From Rhodococcus triatomae BKS 15-14 (GTDB lineage Bacteria; Actinomycetota; Actinomycetes; Mycobacteriales; Mycobacteriaceae), in NCBI GenBank assembly GCA_000341795.1, contig AODO01000069.1, positions 372,001 to 436,000 on the forward strand: a DNA stretch of 64,000 nt, written 5' to 3'. This document shows, one piece after another, positions 27,335 through 35,831 of the stretch (its first letter is position 1; every line of letters starts with the position of its first letter). The position numbers were made by a program, and so were the translations under genes. The notes below the pieces were generated by a model. It was given only the letters and a program-made list of their open reading frames with translations. It was not told the origin of the DNA and made no database searches.

Positions 27335-28690
27335 TCAGGTCGTGGTGCGCTGTTCTTCGACCTGGACGAGGCGGGTGCGAAGCACCAGGAGCAGCGCGAC
27401 CGCCATCGCCATGAACGCGCCGACCACCCACAGTCCGGCCTTCGACGAGCCGGTCGCGTCGAGCAGCCACCCGGTCATGTACGGGGCGAGGAGTCCGGCG
27501 GACGCGCCGATGGTGTTGACGAGCGCGATGCCTGCGGCCGCCCCCGCGCCGGTGAGGAACGTGGTCGGCAGGTACCAGAAGACCGGCAGGGCGGAGAAGA
27601 TGCCGACGGCGGTGATGCTGATGACGACCATCGTGAGGAACGGGGTGTTCATGTACATCGCGATCGGGACGCTCACCGTGGCGAGGGCGACGGGCGCGAT
27701 GACGTGCCACATGCGTTCCTTCACGCGATCGGACCGGCGGGTCCACAGGATCATCGCGGCGGAGGCGATCAGGAACGGGACCGCGACGATCAGACCGTTC
27801 TGGGCGATCGAGAAGGTCGTGTCGAACTGCTCGGCGAAGCCCGCGACGATGGTCGGGAGGAAGAAGCTGATCGCGAACAGGCCGTAGCCGATGCCGAAGT
27901 ACGTCAGGCCGAGCAGCCACACGGTCGGGTTGCGCAGGGAACTGCGGGCGGAGGCGTGGCCGACGTCCGCGGTCTCGGCGTGTTCGGCGGTCATCCGGCG
28001 GTCCAGCCAGGTGCGCTCCTCGTTGGTGAGCCACTTCGCCTGACGCGGGCGGTCGGTCAGGTAGAACCAGGCGGCGAAGCCGAGCAGGACGGTCGGGATG
28101 CCCTCGACGAGGAACATCACCCGCCAGCCCTCGAGGCCGAACAGTCCGTGCCAGTACTGGATGATCGCGGCCGAGATGGGGGCTCCGAGGGCACTGGAGA
28201 GGGGGAGCGCGACCATGAACACGCCCACCAGGCGGACGCGAACCGCTCGCGGGAACCAGAACGTGAGGTAGAGCATGATGCCGGGGAAGAATCCGGCCTC
28301 GGCGATGCCGAGCGCGACCCGAGCGATGTTCAGCCAGGTCGCGTTGGGCACGAACGCCATCAGCGCGGCGATCAGGCCCCAGGACACCAGGATGCGGGCG
28401 ATCCAGCGGCGGGCCCCGAACTTGTGCAGTGCCAGGTTGCTGGGGACTTCGAGCAGGATGTAGCCGACGAAGAACAGGCCGCTGGCGAGGCCGTACATGG
28501 TCTCGGTGAGACCGAGGTCCTCGCTCATCGTCAGCTTCGCGAACGAGATGTTCGTGCGGTCGATGTAGTTGAGGAAGTACGCCAGACCCAGGAACGGGAT
28601 CAGGCGGATCGCGACCTTGCGCATCACGCGGTTCGCCATCTGGTCGTTCTCCTCCGGCACCGGTGGTGTCGTCAGGTGGGTGGACGTCAT
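27335..28690 (-). CDS. MFS transporter, anion:cation symporter (phthalate/glucarate-type) family
   Basis: The 451-aa transporter has 12 predicted membrane segments. ACS-family features are Y-F-L-N-Y-I-D-R-T-N-I-S-F-A after the first helix, the G-F-F-P-G-I-M-L-Y-L-T-F-W-F-P region in helix 4, and S-D-R-x-K-E-R in the central loop. Members import organic acids such as phthalate, hydroxybenzoate or sugar acids. The ATG at 28690 has GGAG 7 nt upstream. It is divergent from a PucR regulator and near a catabolic operon, suggesting that it imports that operon's substrate. Confidence 0.9.
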   Translation of the reverse strand: MTSTHLTTPPVPEENDQMANRVMRKVAIRLIPFLGLAYFLNYIDRTNISFAKLTMSEDLGLTETMYGLASGLFFVGYILLEVPSNLALHKFGARRWIARILVSWGLIAALMAFVPNATWLNIARVALGIAEAGFFPGIMLYLTFWFPRAVRVRLVGVFMVALPLSSALGAPISAAIIQYWHGLFGLEGWRVMFLVEGIPTVLLGFAAWFYLTDRPRQAKWLTNEERTWLDRRMTAEHAETADVGHASARSSLRNPTVWLLGLTYFGIGYGLFAISFFLPTIVAGFAEQFDTTFSIAQNGLIVAVPFLIASAAMILWTRRSDRVKERMWHVIAPVALATVSVPIAMYMNTPFLTMVVISITAVGIFSALPVFWYLPTTFLTGAGAAAGIALVNTIGASAGLLAPYMTGWLLDATGSSKAGLWVVGAFMAMAVALLLVLRTRLVQVEEQRTTT

Positions 28691-28756
28691 CGTCAACTCC
28701 AGTTTCTGCTCCGGGACCCGTCGCCTGGTGACGGGCTCACACACCATGCACCCGCA

Positions 28757-28770
28757 GTGACCTGGGTCAC
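28757..28770. promoter_or_regulatory. GTGAC-N4-GTCAC dyad between MFS and PucR genes
   Basis: GTGACCTGGGTCAC is a perfect 5-nt-armed dyad (six pairs if C-G flanks are counted) in the divergent region. The same GTGAC-N4-GTCAC pattern recurs at 31210-31223 in the second divergent promoter region of this locus. It also fits the CRP/GlxR half-site pattern GTGA-N6-TCAC. Confidence 0.55.
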
Positions 28771-28889
28771 GACCGTTGTCTGACGAAGCCCGGACCTCCA
28801 GTTTCCTCTCATTGTCGAACGCCGGTCGACGGGCCTCGGAACAACCGCGCCCGACCTCGGCCGGAGCGCGCGCGGGTAGCATCCGGCAC

Positions 28890-30101
28890 ATGTCGCGAGA
28901 CAGTGTGCAGGCCGTCGTCGACCGGTTCGCCGACGAACTGGGTCGGTCGGTCGTCGTCAACGATCCCGAGGTGCGCATGCTGTTCGCCAGCCGGCACTTC
29001 GGTGACGAGGACCCCGTCCGGATCCGCGCGATGCTCAACCGTGACGCGGGCAGTGAGGCGATCGGGTTCCTGCTCTCGAGCGGGATCGGGCAGTGGACCC
29101 GGCCCGGCCGGGTCCCGGGGTCCGAGGCGCTCGGGTTGCACGCTCGGGCGGGTGTCCCGATCCGGTGGCGCGGTGAGGTGCTGGGGATGATCCTGGTGAT
29201 CGACGCCGACGGCAGCGTCACCGACGCCGATCTCGATCGAATCGGTGAGGTCGCCGCCGAGATCGCGCCGCTCATGGTTGCCGATCGCGCACCCCAGGAC
29301 TCCGCGCACTCGGAGGCACTGGTGGCCGGGGTGCTCGGACCCGACGAGGGCCCCCGGGAGGCGGCTCTGGCCGAATTGCACGCTGCGCCAGGTGAAGTCC
29401 GCGTCGTCACGGTGACCTTCGGCCCGGGAACCGATCCGGACCTGACGGCGATCGCGCTGCGTCACGCTCTGGTGGCGGCGCGTTCACGCAGCCGGGGCGA
29501 CGCCCTCCACACCGTCGCCGGAGCGGTCGGGCAAATCGTGTACCTCGCGACGGCCGCGCGCGGTCTCGACGTCGTCGTCGCCGAGGCACGGGCGATGGTC
29601 CGTGACGCCGCCGATGTCGCGGGCCGGGGGGCGGCGGTCACGGCCGGTGTCGGGGCGCAGGCACCCGGCCTCGGCGAGGCCTGGGTCTCCGCACGGCAGG
29701 CGGGGTTGGCGGCGACGATCGCACGCCGTCTCGGCGCGGACCCGGTGGTGGCGTGGGAGCGGGCGGGCGTCCTGGGTGTCCTCGCCCGGATCCCGTCCGC
29801 GGAGCTCGACGTCACCGCCGTCCCGCACGAGTTGTGCCGCCTCGCGGAGGTGGATCGGTCCGGGCGTCTCCTGGAGACGCTGCGCGCCTTCCTCGATCAC
29901 GCCGGGTCGGGGCCGGCGGCCGCCGAAGCACTCTTCATCCACCGCACGACCCTCTACTACCGGCTCGACCGTATCCGCGACGCGATCGGAGTCGACCTCG
30001 ACGACGGTGACGTGCGGTTGCGGCTGCACCTGGGGCTGCGCGTGGCCGACCTGATGCGGGCCGAGGGACGCGATCCGTTCCCGACGCTCAACGCGCGCTG
30101 A
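28890..30101 (+). CDS. PucR/CdaR-family transcriptional regulator
   Basis: The 403-aa regulator has an N-terminal GAF-like sensory part (about 1-140), a GGDEF-like middle segment, and a C-terminal PucR HTH: A-E-A-L-F-I-H-R-T-T-L-Y-Y-R-L-D-R-I near residue 350. PucR-type proteins usually activate nearby catabolic genes in response to their substrate. It is flanked by the MFS transporter (divergent) and the alcohol dehydrogenase (convergent, 14-bp overlap) and is the best candidate regulator of the 27.3-37.2 kb locus. Confidence 0.88.
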   Translation: MSRDSVQAVVDRFADELGRSVVVNDPEVRMLFASRHFGDEDPVRIRAMLNRDAGSEAIGFLLSSGIGQWTRPGRVPGSEALGLHARAGVPIRWRGEVLGMILVIDADGSVTDADLDRIGEVAAEIAPLMVADRAPQDSAHSEALVAGVLGPDEGPREAALAELHAAPGEVRVVTVTFGPGTDPDLTAIALRHALVAARSRSRGDALHTVAGAVGQIVYLATAARGLDVVVAEARAMVRDAADVAGRGAAVTAGVGAQAPGLGEAWVSARQAGLAATIARRLGADPVVAWERAGVLGVLARIPSAELDVTAVPHELCRLAEVDRSGRLLETLRAFLDHAGSGPAAAEALFIHRTTLYYRLDRIRDAIGVDLDDGDVRLRLHLGLRVADLMRAEGRDPFPTLNAR

Positions 30102-31170
30102 GCGTCTCCGCGGTCGCCCGCAACTGGTCGGGCACTCCCTGCGGGTAGAGCACCACCTTGCACGCGTCGCCGGTGAGCAGGTCGATCGCGGTCTCCACGT
30201 CCTCGAGTTCCATGCGGTGCGACACCAGCCGGGACAGGTCGACGGACCCCGCCGCGACCAGCCCGGTCAGTTCGGTCCACGAGTCCCAGATGTGCCGTCC
30301 GAAGCTGCCTTTCAGCGTCAGGCCCCGGCTGATCAGGTGACGAGTGGCGTTCAGCGTGAGCGGCCGGTTGGTGAGACCGACGCTGACGACAGTGCCTTCG
30401 CGCCGCGTCACCTCGAGCCCGGCTTCGAGTGCGGGCAGTGCCCCGGAGCATTCGAGCACCAGGTCGACACCCTCCGCCGCACCGGTCAGCTCGCGGACGC
30501 GTTCGGTCAGGCCGTCACCGGGGGCCACCGTCGTGCCGCCGAGCGCGACGGCCATCGCGGAGCGGTGCGGGTTCGGTTCGACGACGAGCACGGTCGCGCC
30601 CTTCGCCCGCGCGATCTGCAGCGCCGCGAGCCCGATCGGTCCGGCGCCGCTGACCAGCACGTGGGCGCCGGTGAGGTCGAGTCCGCTGCGTTGGACCGCG
30701 TGCATGGCGCTGCCCGCGGGTTCGAGCAGGGCGGCCGCTTCGAGTGTCAGTTCGTCGGGGAGACGGAAGCAGGTCGACGCGGGCAGCACGACCCGCTCGG
30801 CGAACGCGCCGTCGACGGTGAGTCCGAGCAGGTCCATGCGCAGGCAGTTGTGGGCGTTGTCGCGACGGCACTGGAAGCAGTCTCCGCACGCCACGTGGGT
30901 CTCGACCGCGACCCGGTCGCCGATCCGCAGCGTCGTGACGTCCGCCGCGGTCTCGACGACGGTGCCCGCGCACTCGTGGCCGGTGACGACGGGTAGCCGC
31001 AGTCCCAGGTCGCGGACGGCGGGTCCGTACTCGTAGGTTTCGCGGTCGGTGCCGCACACCGACACGGCCCCCACCTCGACGCGCACCTCGCCTGCGGCGA
31101 GCTCCTTCTCCCGGTGGTCGTCGACCAGGTCGAATCCCGGGGCGGGCTCGGTCTTGAGCACTGCTCGCAC
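30088..31170 (-). CDS. Zinc-dependent medium-chain alcohol dehydrogenase
   Basis: The 360-aa MDR enzyme has catalytic-zinc ligands C-G-T-D near residue 39 and G-H-E near 63. The structural zinc loop is C-G-D-C-F-Q-C-R-R-D-N-A-H-N-C. The nucleotide fold is V-S-G-A-G-P-I-G-L near 170-178. It resembles polyol or threonine dehydrogenases. The GTG at 31170 follows GAGGG. It is divergent from the thiolase operon and could oxidise a secondary alcohol intermediate of the same pathway. Confidence 0.88.
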   Translation of the reverse strand: MRAVLKTEPAPGFDLVDDHREKELAAGEVRVEVGAVSVCGTDRETYEYGPAVRDLGLRLPVVTGHECAGTVVETAADVTTLRIGDRVAVETHVACGDCFQCRRDNAHNCLRMDLLGLTVDGAFAERVVLPASTCFRLPDELTLEAAALLEPAGSAMHAVQRSGLDLTGAHVLVSGAGPIGLAALQIARAKGATVLVVEPNPHRSAMAVALGGTTVAPGDGLTERVRELTGAAEGVDLVLECSGALPALEAGLEVTRREGTVVSVGLTNRPLTLNATRHLISRGLTLKGSFGRHIWDSWTELTGLVAAGSVDLSRLVSHRMELEDVETAIDLLTGDACKVVLYPQGVPDQLRATAETLSAR

Positions 31171-31209
31171 GTCATCCCTCGTTCCTTGTCGTGGTCCGCT
31201 CAGTCTCGG

Positions 31210-31223
31210 GTGACGCCGGTCAC
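31210..31223. promoter_or_regulatory. GTGAC-N4-GTCAC dyad upstream of the PCC operon
   Basis: GTGACGCCGGTCAC lies 40 bp before the dehydrogenase start, in the divergent region shared with the thiolase operon. Its arms match those of the dyad at 28757-28770. Confidence 0.55.
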
Positions 31224-31242
31224 GGGGCATCGAGCCGGGAGT

Positions 31243-31343
31243 GAGGAAACGACCGGCGCTTTCCTCTGTCTGTCGGAAGAGAACAGGCTGCACGGCGCCC
31301 CGGGTCCTTCGACAACGAGAGGAATTCGTGCCGGGTCCTCTCG
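31243..31343. promoter_or_regulatory. Two further dyads in the thiolase operon promoter region
   Basis: GAGGAAA (31243-31249) pairs with TTTCCTC (31260-31266), and CGAGAGGA (31316-31323) pairs with TCCTCTCG (31336-31343). Both are perfect. They may be operators or leader hairpins for the operon starting at 31434. No other feature is seen in 31224-31433 besides the ribosome site GAGGAGG. Confidence 0.4.
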
Positions 31344-31433
31344 TCCGAGGGCGGTGCAACCCGCGCGGCCCGCGGGCAACCATGACTGGGCGTGGGGACG
31401 TGATCCGCCTCACCCGACACGAGGAGGACCGAC

Positions 31434-32603
31434 GTGACCGCACCGCACATCATCGGCTGGGCTCACACCCGATTCGGGCGCAGCGACAGCCCCGACGTCG
31501 AGGCACTGATGGCGGAGGTGTCCGTCGCCGCGGTCGCCGATGCCGGACTGGACCCGTCCGACGTCGACGTCATCGCGGTCGGCGTGTTCAACAACGGCTT
31601 CTCCCGGCAGGGTTTCGAGGGCGCCCTGGTCGGTGCCGGGCATCCCGATCTCGCCCTGGTTCCGTCCACCCACGTCGAGAACGCCTGTGCCACCGGCAGC
31701 GCGGCGCTGTACACGGCCCTCGACCGGCTGCAGGCAGGCCGCGCTCGTGTCGCGCTGGTCGTCGGCGCGGAGAAGATGACCGCGACGCCGAACGACCGGA
31801 TCACCGACATCCTGCTGTCCGGCCTGCACCGGGCCACCGAGGCGGACGCGGGCAGTTTCGCAGGCGTATTCGCCGGGCTCGCGGACCGGTACGCCGACCG
31901 CTACGGCGACCCGCACGACGCGATGGCCCGCATCGCCGCCAAGAACCACCGCAACGGCGTCGACAACCCGTACGCGCACCTGCGCCGCGATCTCGGATTC
32001 GACTTCTGCGCTTCGCCGTCCGAGAAGAACCCTGCCGTTGCCGGCAGGCTCCTGCGTACCGACTGCTCACTGGTCTCCGACGGCGCTGCCGCGATGGTGG
32101 TGGCGCTGCCCGACGTCGCGGCGACCGCCCGTCGCTCGGTGCGGATCGTGGGCCGGGCCCACGCGAACGACCATCTGGCGATCGCCCGGCGTGCCGACGC
32201 GCTGGCGTTCGACGGCGCCGCGCGCGCGTTCCGCGGCGCGCTCGCCGAGGCGGGCGTGACCCTCGACGACCTCGACCTGCTCGAAACCCACGACTGCTTC
32301 ACGATCGCGGAGTTGTTGCAGTACGAGGCATTCGGGCTCGCCGCGCCCGGCAAGGGCGCCGAGGTGCTGGCCGAGGGCCGCACCGAACGCGACGGTCTGC
32401 TCCCCGTCAACCGGTCCGGCGGGCTCAAGGCCAAGGGTCATCCGCTGGGCGCCACCGGCGTCTCCCAGCACGTCATGGCGGCGATGCAGCTGACGGGGGA
32501 GGCCGGGGACATGCAGTTGCGCACCGCCGATCGGGCCGCCGTCTTCAACATGGGTGGCGCGGCCGTGGCCAACTACGCCACCGTCCTGGAGGGAACCCGA
32601 TGA
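31434..32603 (+). CDS. Thiolase-family protein (SCP-x/lipid-transfer type)
   Basis: The 389-aa thiolase has nucleophile Cys85 in E-N-A-C-A-T-G, His286 in E-T-H-D-C-F-T and His336 in K-A-K-G-H-P-L-G-A-T-G. The last classical Cys loop is replaced by F-N-M-G-G-A-A, as in SCP-x-like thiolases that cleave unusual 3-ketoacyl-CoAs. There is no DUF35 partner gene beside it. The GTG follows GAGGAGG. First gene of a five-gene operon; its 3' end overlaps the CoA ligase start by 4 bp. Confidence 0.9.
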   Translation: MTAPHIIGWAHTRFGRSDSPDVEALMAEVSVAAVADAGLDPSDVDVIAVGVFNNGFSRQGFEGALVGAGHPDLALVPSTHVENACATGSAALYTALDRLQAGRARVALVVGAEKMTATPNDRITDILLSGLHRATEADAGSFAGVFAGLADRYADRYGDPHDAMARIAAKNHRNGVDNPYAHLRRDLGFDFCASPSEKNPAVAGRLLRTDCSLVSDGAAAMVVALPDVAATARRSVRIVGRAHANDHLAIARRADALAFDGAARAFRGALAEAGVTLDDLDLLETHDCFTIAELLQYEAFGLAAPGKGAEVLAEGRTERDGLLPVNRSGGLKAKGHPLGATGVSQHVMAAMQLTGEAGDMQLRTADRAAVFNMGGAAVANYATVLEGTR

Positions 32604-34201
32604 CCGCCACCGCACGCAGGGCCGCGAACCTGGCCGAGATCCTGAGCCAGACCGCTCGCCGGCTGCCGGACGGCACCGCCGTCGTACACGGCGCCACCCG
32701 CTGGACCTGGCGCGAGCTCGACCGCCGGGTCGACGCCCTCGCCGCCGAGTTCACGCGTCGCGGTGTCGGCAAGGGCGACGTGGTCATGCTCGACAGCCCG
32801 AACCACCCCGAGTTCGTGCAGGCGATGTTCGCGACGTGGCGGATCGGAGCCGTTCTCGCGCCGGTGAATTCGCGACTGCACGACGACGACGTCGCGGTGA
32901 TCGCGGGCGTGTGCCGACCGAGCGTGATGATCGGGCACGCGTCGACCACCTCCCACGTCGACGCCGTCGCCGCGGCGCACGGCCTGCGCGGCGGGGTGCT
33001 GTGGATCGACGATCGTGACGCGGACGGCGACGCCGTCGCGGACGTCCCGGAGGCGACCGACGCCCCGGCCCGCGTGGCGACCTGGGAGGGCGACCCCGCC
33101 TGGTACTTCTTCACCTCGGGGACGAGCGGCACTCCGAAGGCCGCGATCCTCACCCACGACCAGCTCGGGTTCGTCGTCAACAACCACCTCGCGGACCTGA
33201 TGCCGACCACCGACAGTCACCACGCCTCCCTCGTCGTGGCTCCGCTGTCGCACGGCGCCGGAGTGCACATGCTGCCGCAGGTCGCGCGCGGCGCGGCGAC
33301 GATCCTGCCGTCCTCGGTGAGCCTCGATCCCGAGGAGGTGTGGGGTCTCGTCGAATCCGAGGGCGTGACCAACATGTTCACCGTCCCGACGATCCTCAAG
33401 GTCCTCGTCGACCACCCGGCGGTGAATCGGCACGACCACACGTCACTTCGGTACGTGATCTACGCGGGCGCGCCGATGTACACGCCCGACCAGGAACGGG
33501 CCAGGGCACTGCTGGGCGAGGTGCTGGTGCAGTACTACGGCCTGGCGGAGGTCACCGGCAACATCACCGTGCTGCCCAGCGCCGATCACGGTCGCCCGGT
33601 CCCGTACGGGCTCTCGGCCGGTACGTGCGGCTACCCCCGCACCGGGATGCTCGTCAGCGTCCAGGACGAGACGGGCGCCGAGGTGCCCGCAGGGGAGATC
33701 GGCGAACTGTGCGTCGCCGGGCCCGCCGTCTTCGCCGGCTACCTCGACAACCCGAAGGCGAACGCGGACGCGTTCCGGGACGGCTGGTTCCGCACCGGCG
33801 ACCTGGGCGTGATGGACAGCGACGGCTACCTCTACGTCACGGGTCGCTCGTCGGACATGTACATTTCCGGCGGATCGAACATCCACCCCCGCGACATCGA
33901 GGAGAAGATCCTCACCCACGACGCGATCGACGAGGTCGCGGTACTCGGTGTGCCGGACCCGAAGTGGGGTGAGGTCGGTGTCGCGGTCTGTGTCCGCACT
34001 GCGGGCGGCGCGGTGACGGCAGAGGAACTCACGGCCTGGCTCGGCGAGCGGATGGCACGGTACAAGCTGCCCAGGCACGTCCTGTTCTGGGATGCGCTCC
34101 CGAAATCCGGCTACGGCAAGATCGTCAAGCGCACCATCCGCGACGAGCTCGCCGGCCAGGGCTGGGGTCCGTACGCCGCTGCGTTGCAGGTGGTCTCGTG
34201 A
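32600..34201 (+). CDS. AMP-forming acyl-CoA synthetase
   Basis: The 533-aa ANL-family ligase has P-loop-like Y-F-F-T-S-G-T-S-G-T-P-K near residue 172-184, Y-Y-G-L-A-E-V-T, G-W-F-R-T-G-D-L-G and the hinge Y-V-T-G-R-S-S-D-M-Y-I-S-G-G. The C-terminal catalytic lysine is in K-S-G-Y-G-K-I-V-K-R. It likely activates the pathway's carboxylic acid substrate for the thiolase. It overlaps both neighbours by 4 bp. Confidence 0.92.
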   Translation: MTATARRAANLAEILSQTARRLPDGTAVVHGATRWTWRELDRRVDALAAEFTRRGVGKGDVVMLDSPNHPEFVQAMFATWRIGAVLAPVNSRLHDDDVAVIAGVCRPSVMIGHASTTSHVDAVAAAHGLRGGVLWIDDRDADGDAVADVPEATDAPARVATWEGDPAWYFFTSGTSGTPKAAILTHDQLGFVVNNHLADLMPTTDSHHASLVVAPLSHGAGVHMLPQVARGAATILPSSVSLDPEEVWGLVESEGVTNMFTVPTILKVLVDHPAVNRHDHTSLRYVIYAGAPMYTPDQERARALLGEVLVQYYGLAEVTGNITVLPSADHGRPVPYGLSAGTCGYPRTGMLVSVQDETGAEVPAGEIGELCVAGPAVFAGYLDNPKANADAFRDGWFRTGDLGVMDSDGYLYVTGRSSDMYISGGSNIHPRDIEEKILTHDAIDEVAVLGVPDPKWGEVGVAVCVRTAGGAVTAEELTAWLGERMARYKLPRHVLFWDALPKSGYGKIVKRTIRDELAGQGWGPYAAALQVVS

Positions 34202-35067
34202 CCGCACCGACCGCGCTCGGCCCGCTGCAGCACCCGGGGCCGGTTGCGCGGGAGCGGCTCGAGTCGGTGCCGAGCGGCACCGTCACCCTGCGGCTGGCGC
34301 TGGAACCGGGGCGTCGGCTGGTCGACGCGATCGACGACGAGCTGGCGCGTGTCGGCGCGGACTCCGCTCAGGTCGAGTTGCTCGGCGGGCCGCTGTCCCG
34401 GGTGTCGTACTGCGTTCCGGCGCTGTGCACCGACGGGTCGCGTGCCGCCTGGTACAGCGACACCCACGAGGCAGTGACGCCGGTGACCCTCGCCGGCGGC
34501 AGCGCCACCGTGGGGCGGCGTGACGGCGAAAGGTTCATGCACTGCCACGCCGCCTGGTACGACGCCAACGGAGACCTGCGCGGCGGACACCTGTGGCCCG
34601 ACACCGTCGTCGGGGCGACACCGGTGGAGGTCGCGCTGCACGTGTTCGATTCCGCGGTCCTGACCAGCGGTGTCGACGACGAGACGCTGATGCCGGTCTT
34701 CACGCCGTCCCCCACGACGAATGTCGTTGTCGGGAACCGTCGTTCGGCAATGACCCGCGTCCGTCCGGGTGTGGAGATCCACGAGGCGGTGCAGAAGGTC
34801 ATGGCCGAGTGCGGGTTCGGCGAGGCGTCGGTGCGGGGCAGCCTCGGCAGCCTCGTCGGTGCGACACTGCTGCGCGACGGCGGCGTCGAACTCGTCGTCG
34901 GCCCGGCCACCGAGGTGGCGCTGGCCGGTCACGCGGTGCGCGGCGGCGAGGCGCACCTGTCGGCATTCGTCATGGACCGCCACGGCGCCGTGCACGTCGG
35001 CGAGCTGGCCCGGCGGGGCAACCTCGTCGCCGTCACGTTCGAACTACTGGTCGAGGAGATCGCGTGA
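34198..35067 (+). CDS. Tandem PCC/PPC (DUF296) domain protein in a catabolic operon
   Basis: The 289-aa protein contains two PCC-type domains (about 20-155 and 172-287). The first keeps the family's metal-site histidines: H115 and H117 in R-F-M-H-C-H-A-A-W and H131 in R-G-G-H-L-W-P-D, followed by G-A-T-P-V-E-V-A-L-H. In the second, the equivalent GGHL is V-G-E-L and only one of the pair remains (A-H-L-S), so its site looks lost. There is no AT-hook, so a DNA-binding role is unlikely. The GTG start overlaps the ligase stop (GTGA). Role unknown; a metal-dependent enzymatic step is my inference. Confidence 0.78.
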   Translation: MTAPTALGPLQHPGPVARERLESVPSGTVTLRLALEPGRRLVDAIDDELARVGADSAQVELLGGPLSRVSYCVPALCTDGSRAAWYSDTHEAVTPVTLAGGSATVGRRDGERFMHCHAAWYDANGDLRGGHLWPDTVVGATPVEVALHVFDSAVLTSGVDDETLMPVFTPSPTTNVVVGNRRSAMTRVRPGVEIHEAVQKVMAECGFGEASVRGSLGSLVGATLLRDGGVELVVGPATEVALAGHAVRGGEAHLSAFVMDRHGAVHVGELARRGNLVAVTFELLVEEIA

Positions 35068-35831
35068 TGACGGGACGGCTGACAGACGGGGTCGTGCTGG
35101 TGTTCGGGGCAGGGTCGAGCGGGGACGGGCTGAGCAACGGCGAGGCCGCGGCCCGGACCTACGCCGCCGAGGGCGCCCGCGTCGTCGCGATCGACCGCGA
35201 CGGTGCCGAGGCCGAACGGGTCGCGAAGGAGATCACCGCCGCCGGGGGAGAGGCACTCGCCGTCCGCGCCGACGTGACGGTCGAGGACGAGGTGGCGCGT
35301 GCGGTGGCCGAGTCGGTCTCGACCTTCGGACGGCCGACCGTGTTGCACCACAACGTCGGTGTCCCGGTGGACGGTTCGGTGCTCGACCTGACCCGCGAGC
35401 AGTGGGACGCGTCCGTCGCCGTGAACCTGACCGGGGTGTTCCTCACGACCCGGCACGTGCTGCCGCACCTGCTCGACGCCGGTAGGGGCGCGATCGTGAC
35501 GGTGTCGTCGGTGGCCGCGATCCGCGACACCGGCTACGTGTACCCGGCCTACAACGCGACCAAGGCCGCGGTGAACCAGCTGACCGTCTCGCTGGCACTC
35601 ACCTATGCAGACCAGGGGATTCGGGCCAACGCCGTGCTGCCCGGCATGATCGACACCCCGCTGGTCGCCGCGCGCGACCGCGCCGCCCGCGACGCGGCGA
35701 GCCCCACCGGTCGGGTCGGGTCGCCGTGGGACGTCGCCCGCGCGGCCGCGTTCCTCGCGTCCGACGACGCGGCCTACGTCAACGGGGTGTGCCTGCCCGT
35801 CGACGGTGGACTGTCCGCGAGGTGCCTGTGA
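35067..35831 (+). CDS. Short-chain dehydrogenase/reductase
   Basis: The 254-aa classical SDR has the nucleotide motif G-A-G-S-S-G-D-G-L-S-N-G near residue 14, a later N-V-G-V (NAG-like), catalytic Ser in V-S-S-V-A and Y-N-A-T-K (Tyr/Lys). The acidic residue in A-I-D-R-D after the second strand favours NAD. It could oxidise the 3-hydroxyacyl-CoA before thiolysis. The ATG overlaps the previous stop by one base (TGATG). Confidence 0.9.
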   Translation: MTGRLTDGVVLVFGAGSSGDGLSNGEAAARTYAAEGARVVAIDRDGAEAERVAKEITAAGGEALAVRADVTVEDEVARAVAESVSTFGRPTVLHHNVGVPVDGSVLDLTREQWDASVAVNLTGVFLTTRHVLPHLLDAGRGAIVTVSSVAAIRDTGYVYPAYNATKAAVNQLTVSLALTYADQGIRANAVLPGMIDTPLVAARDRAARDAASPTGRVGSPWDVARAAAFLASDDAAYVNGVCLPVDGGLSARCL

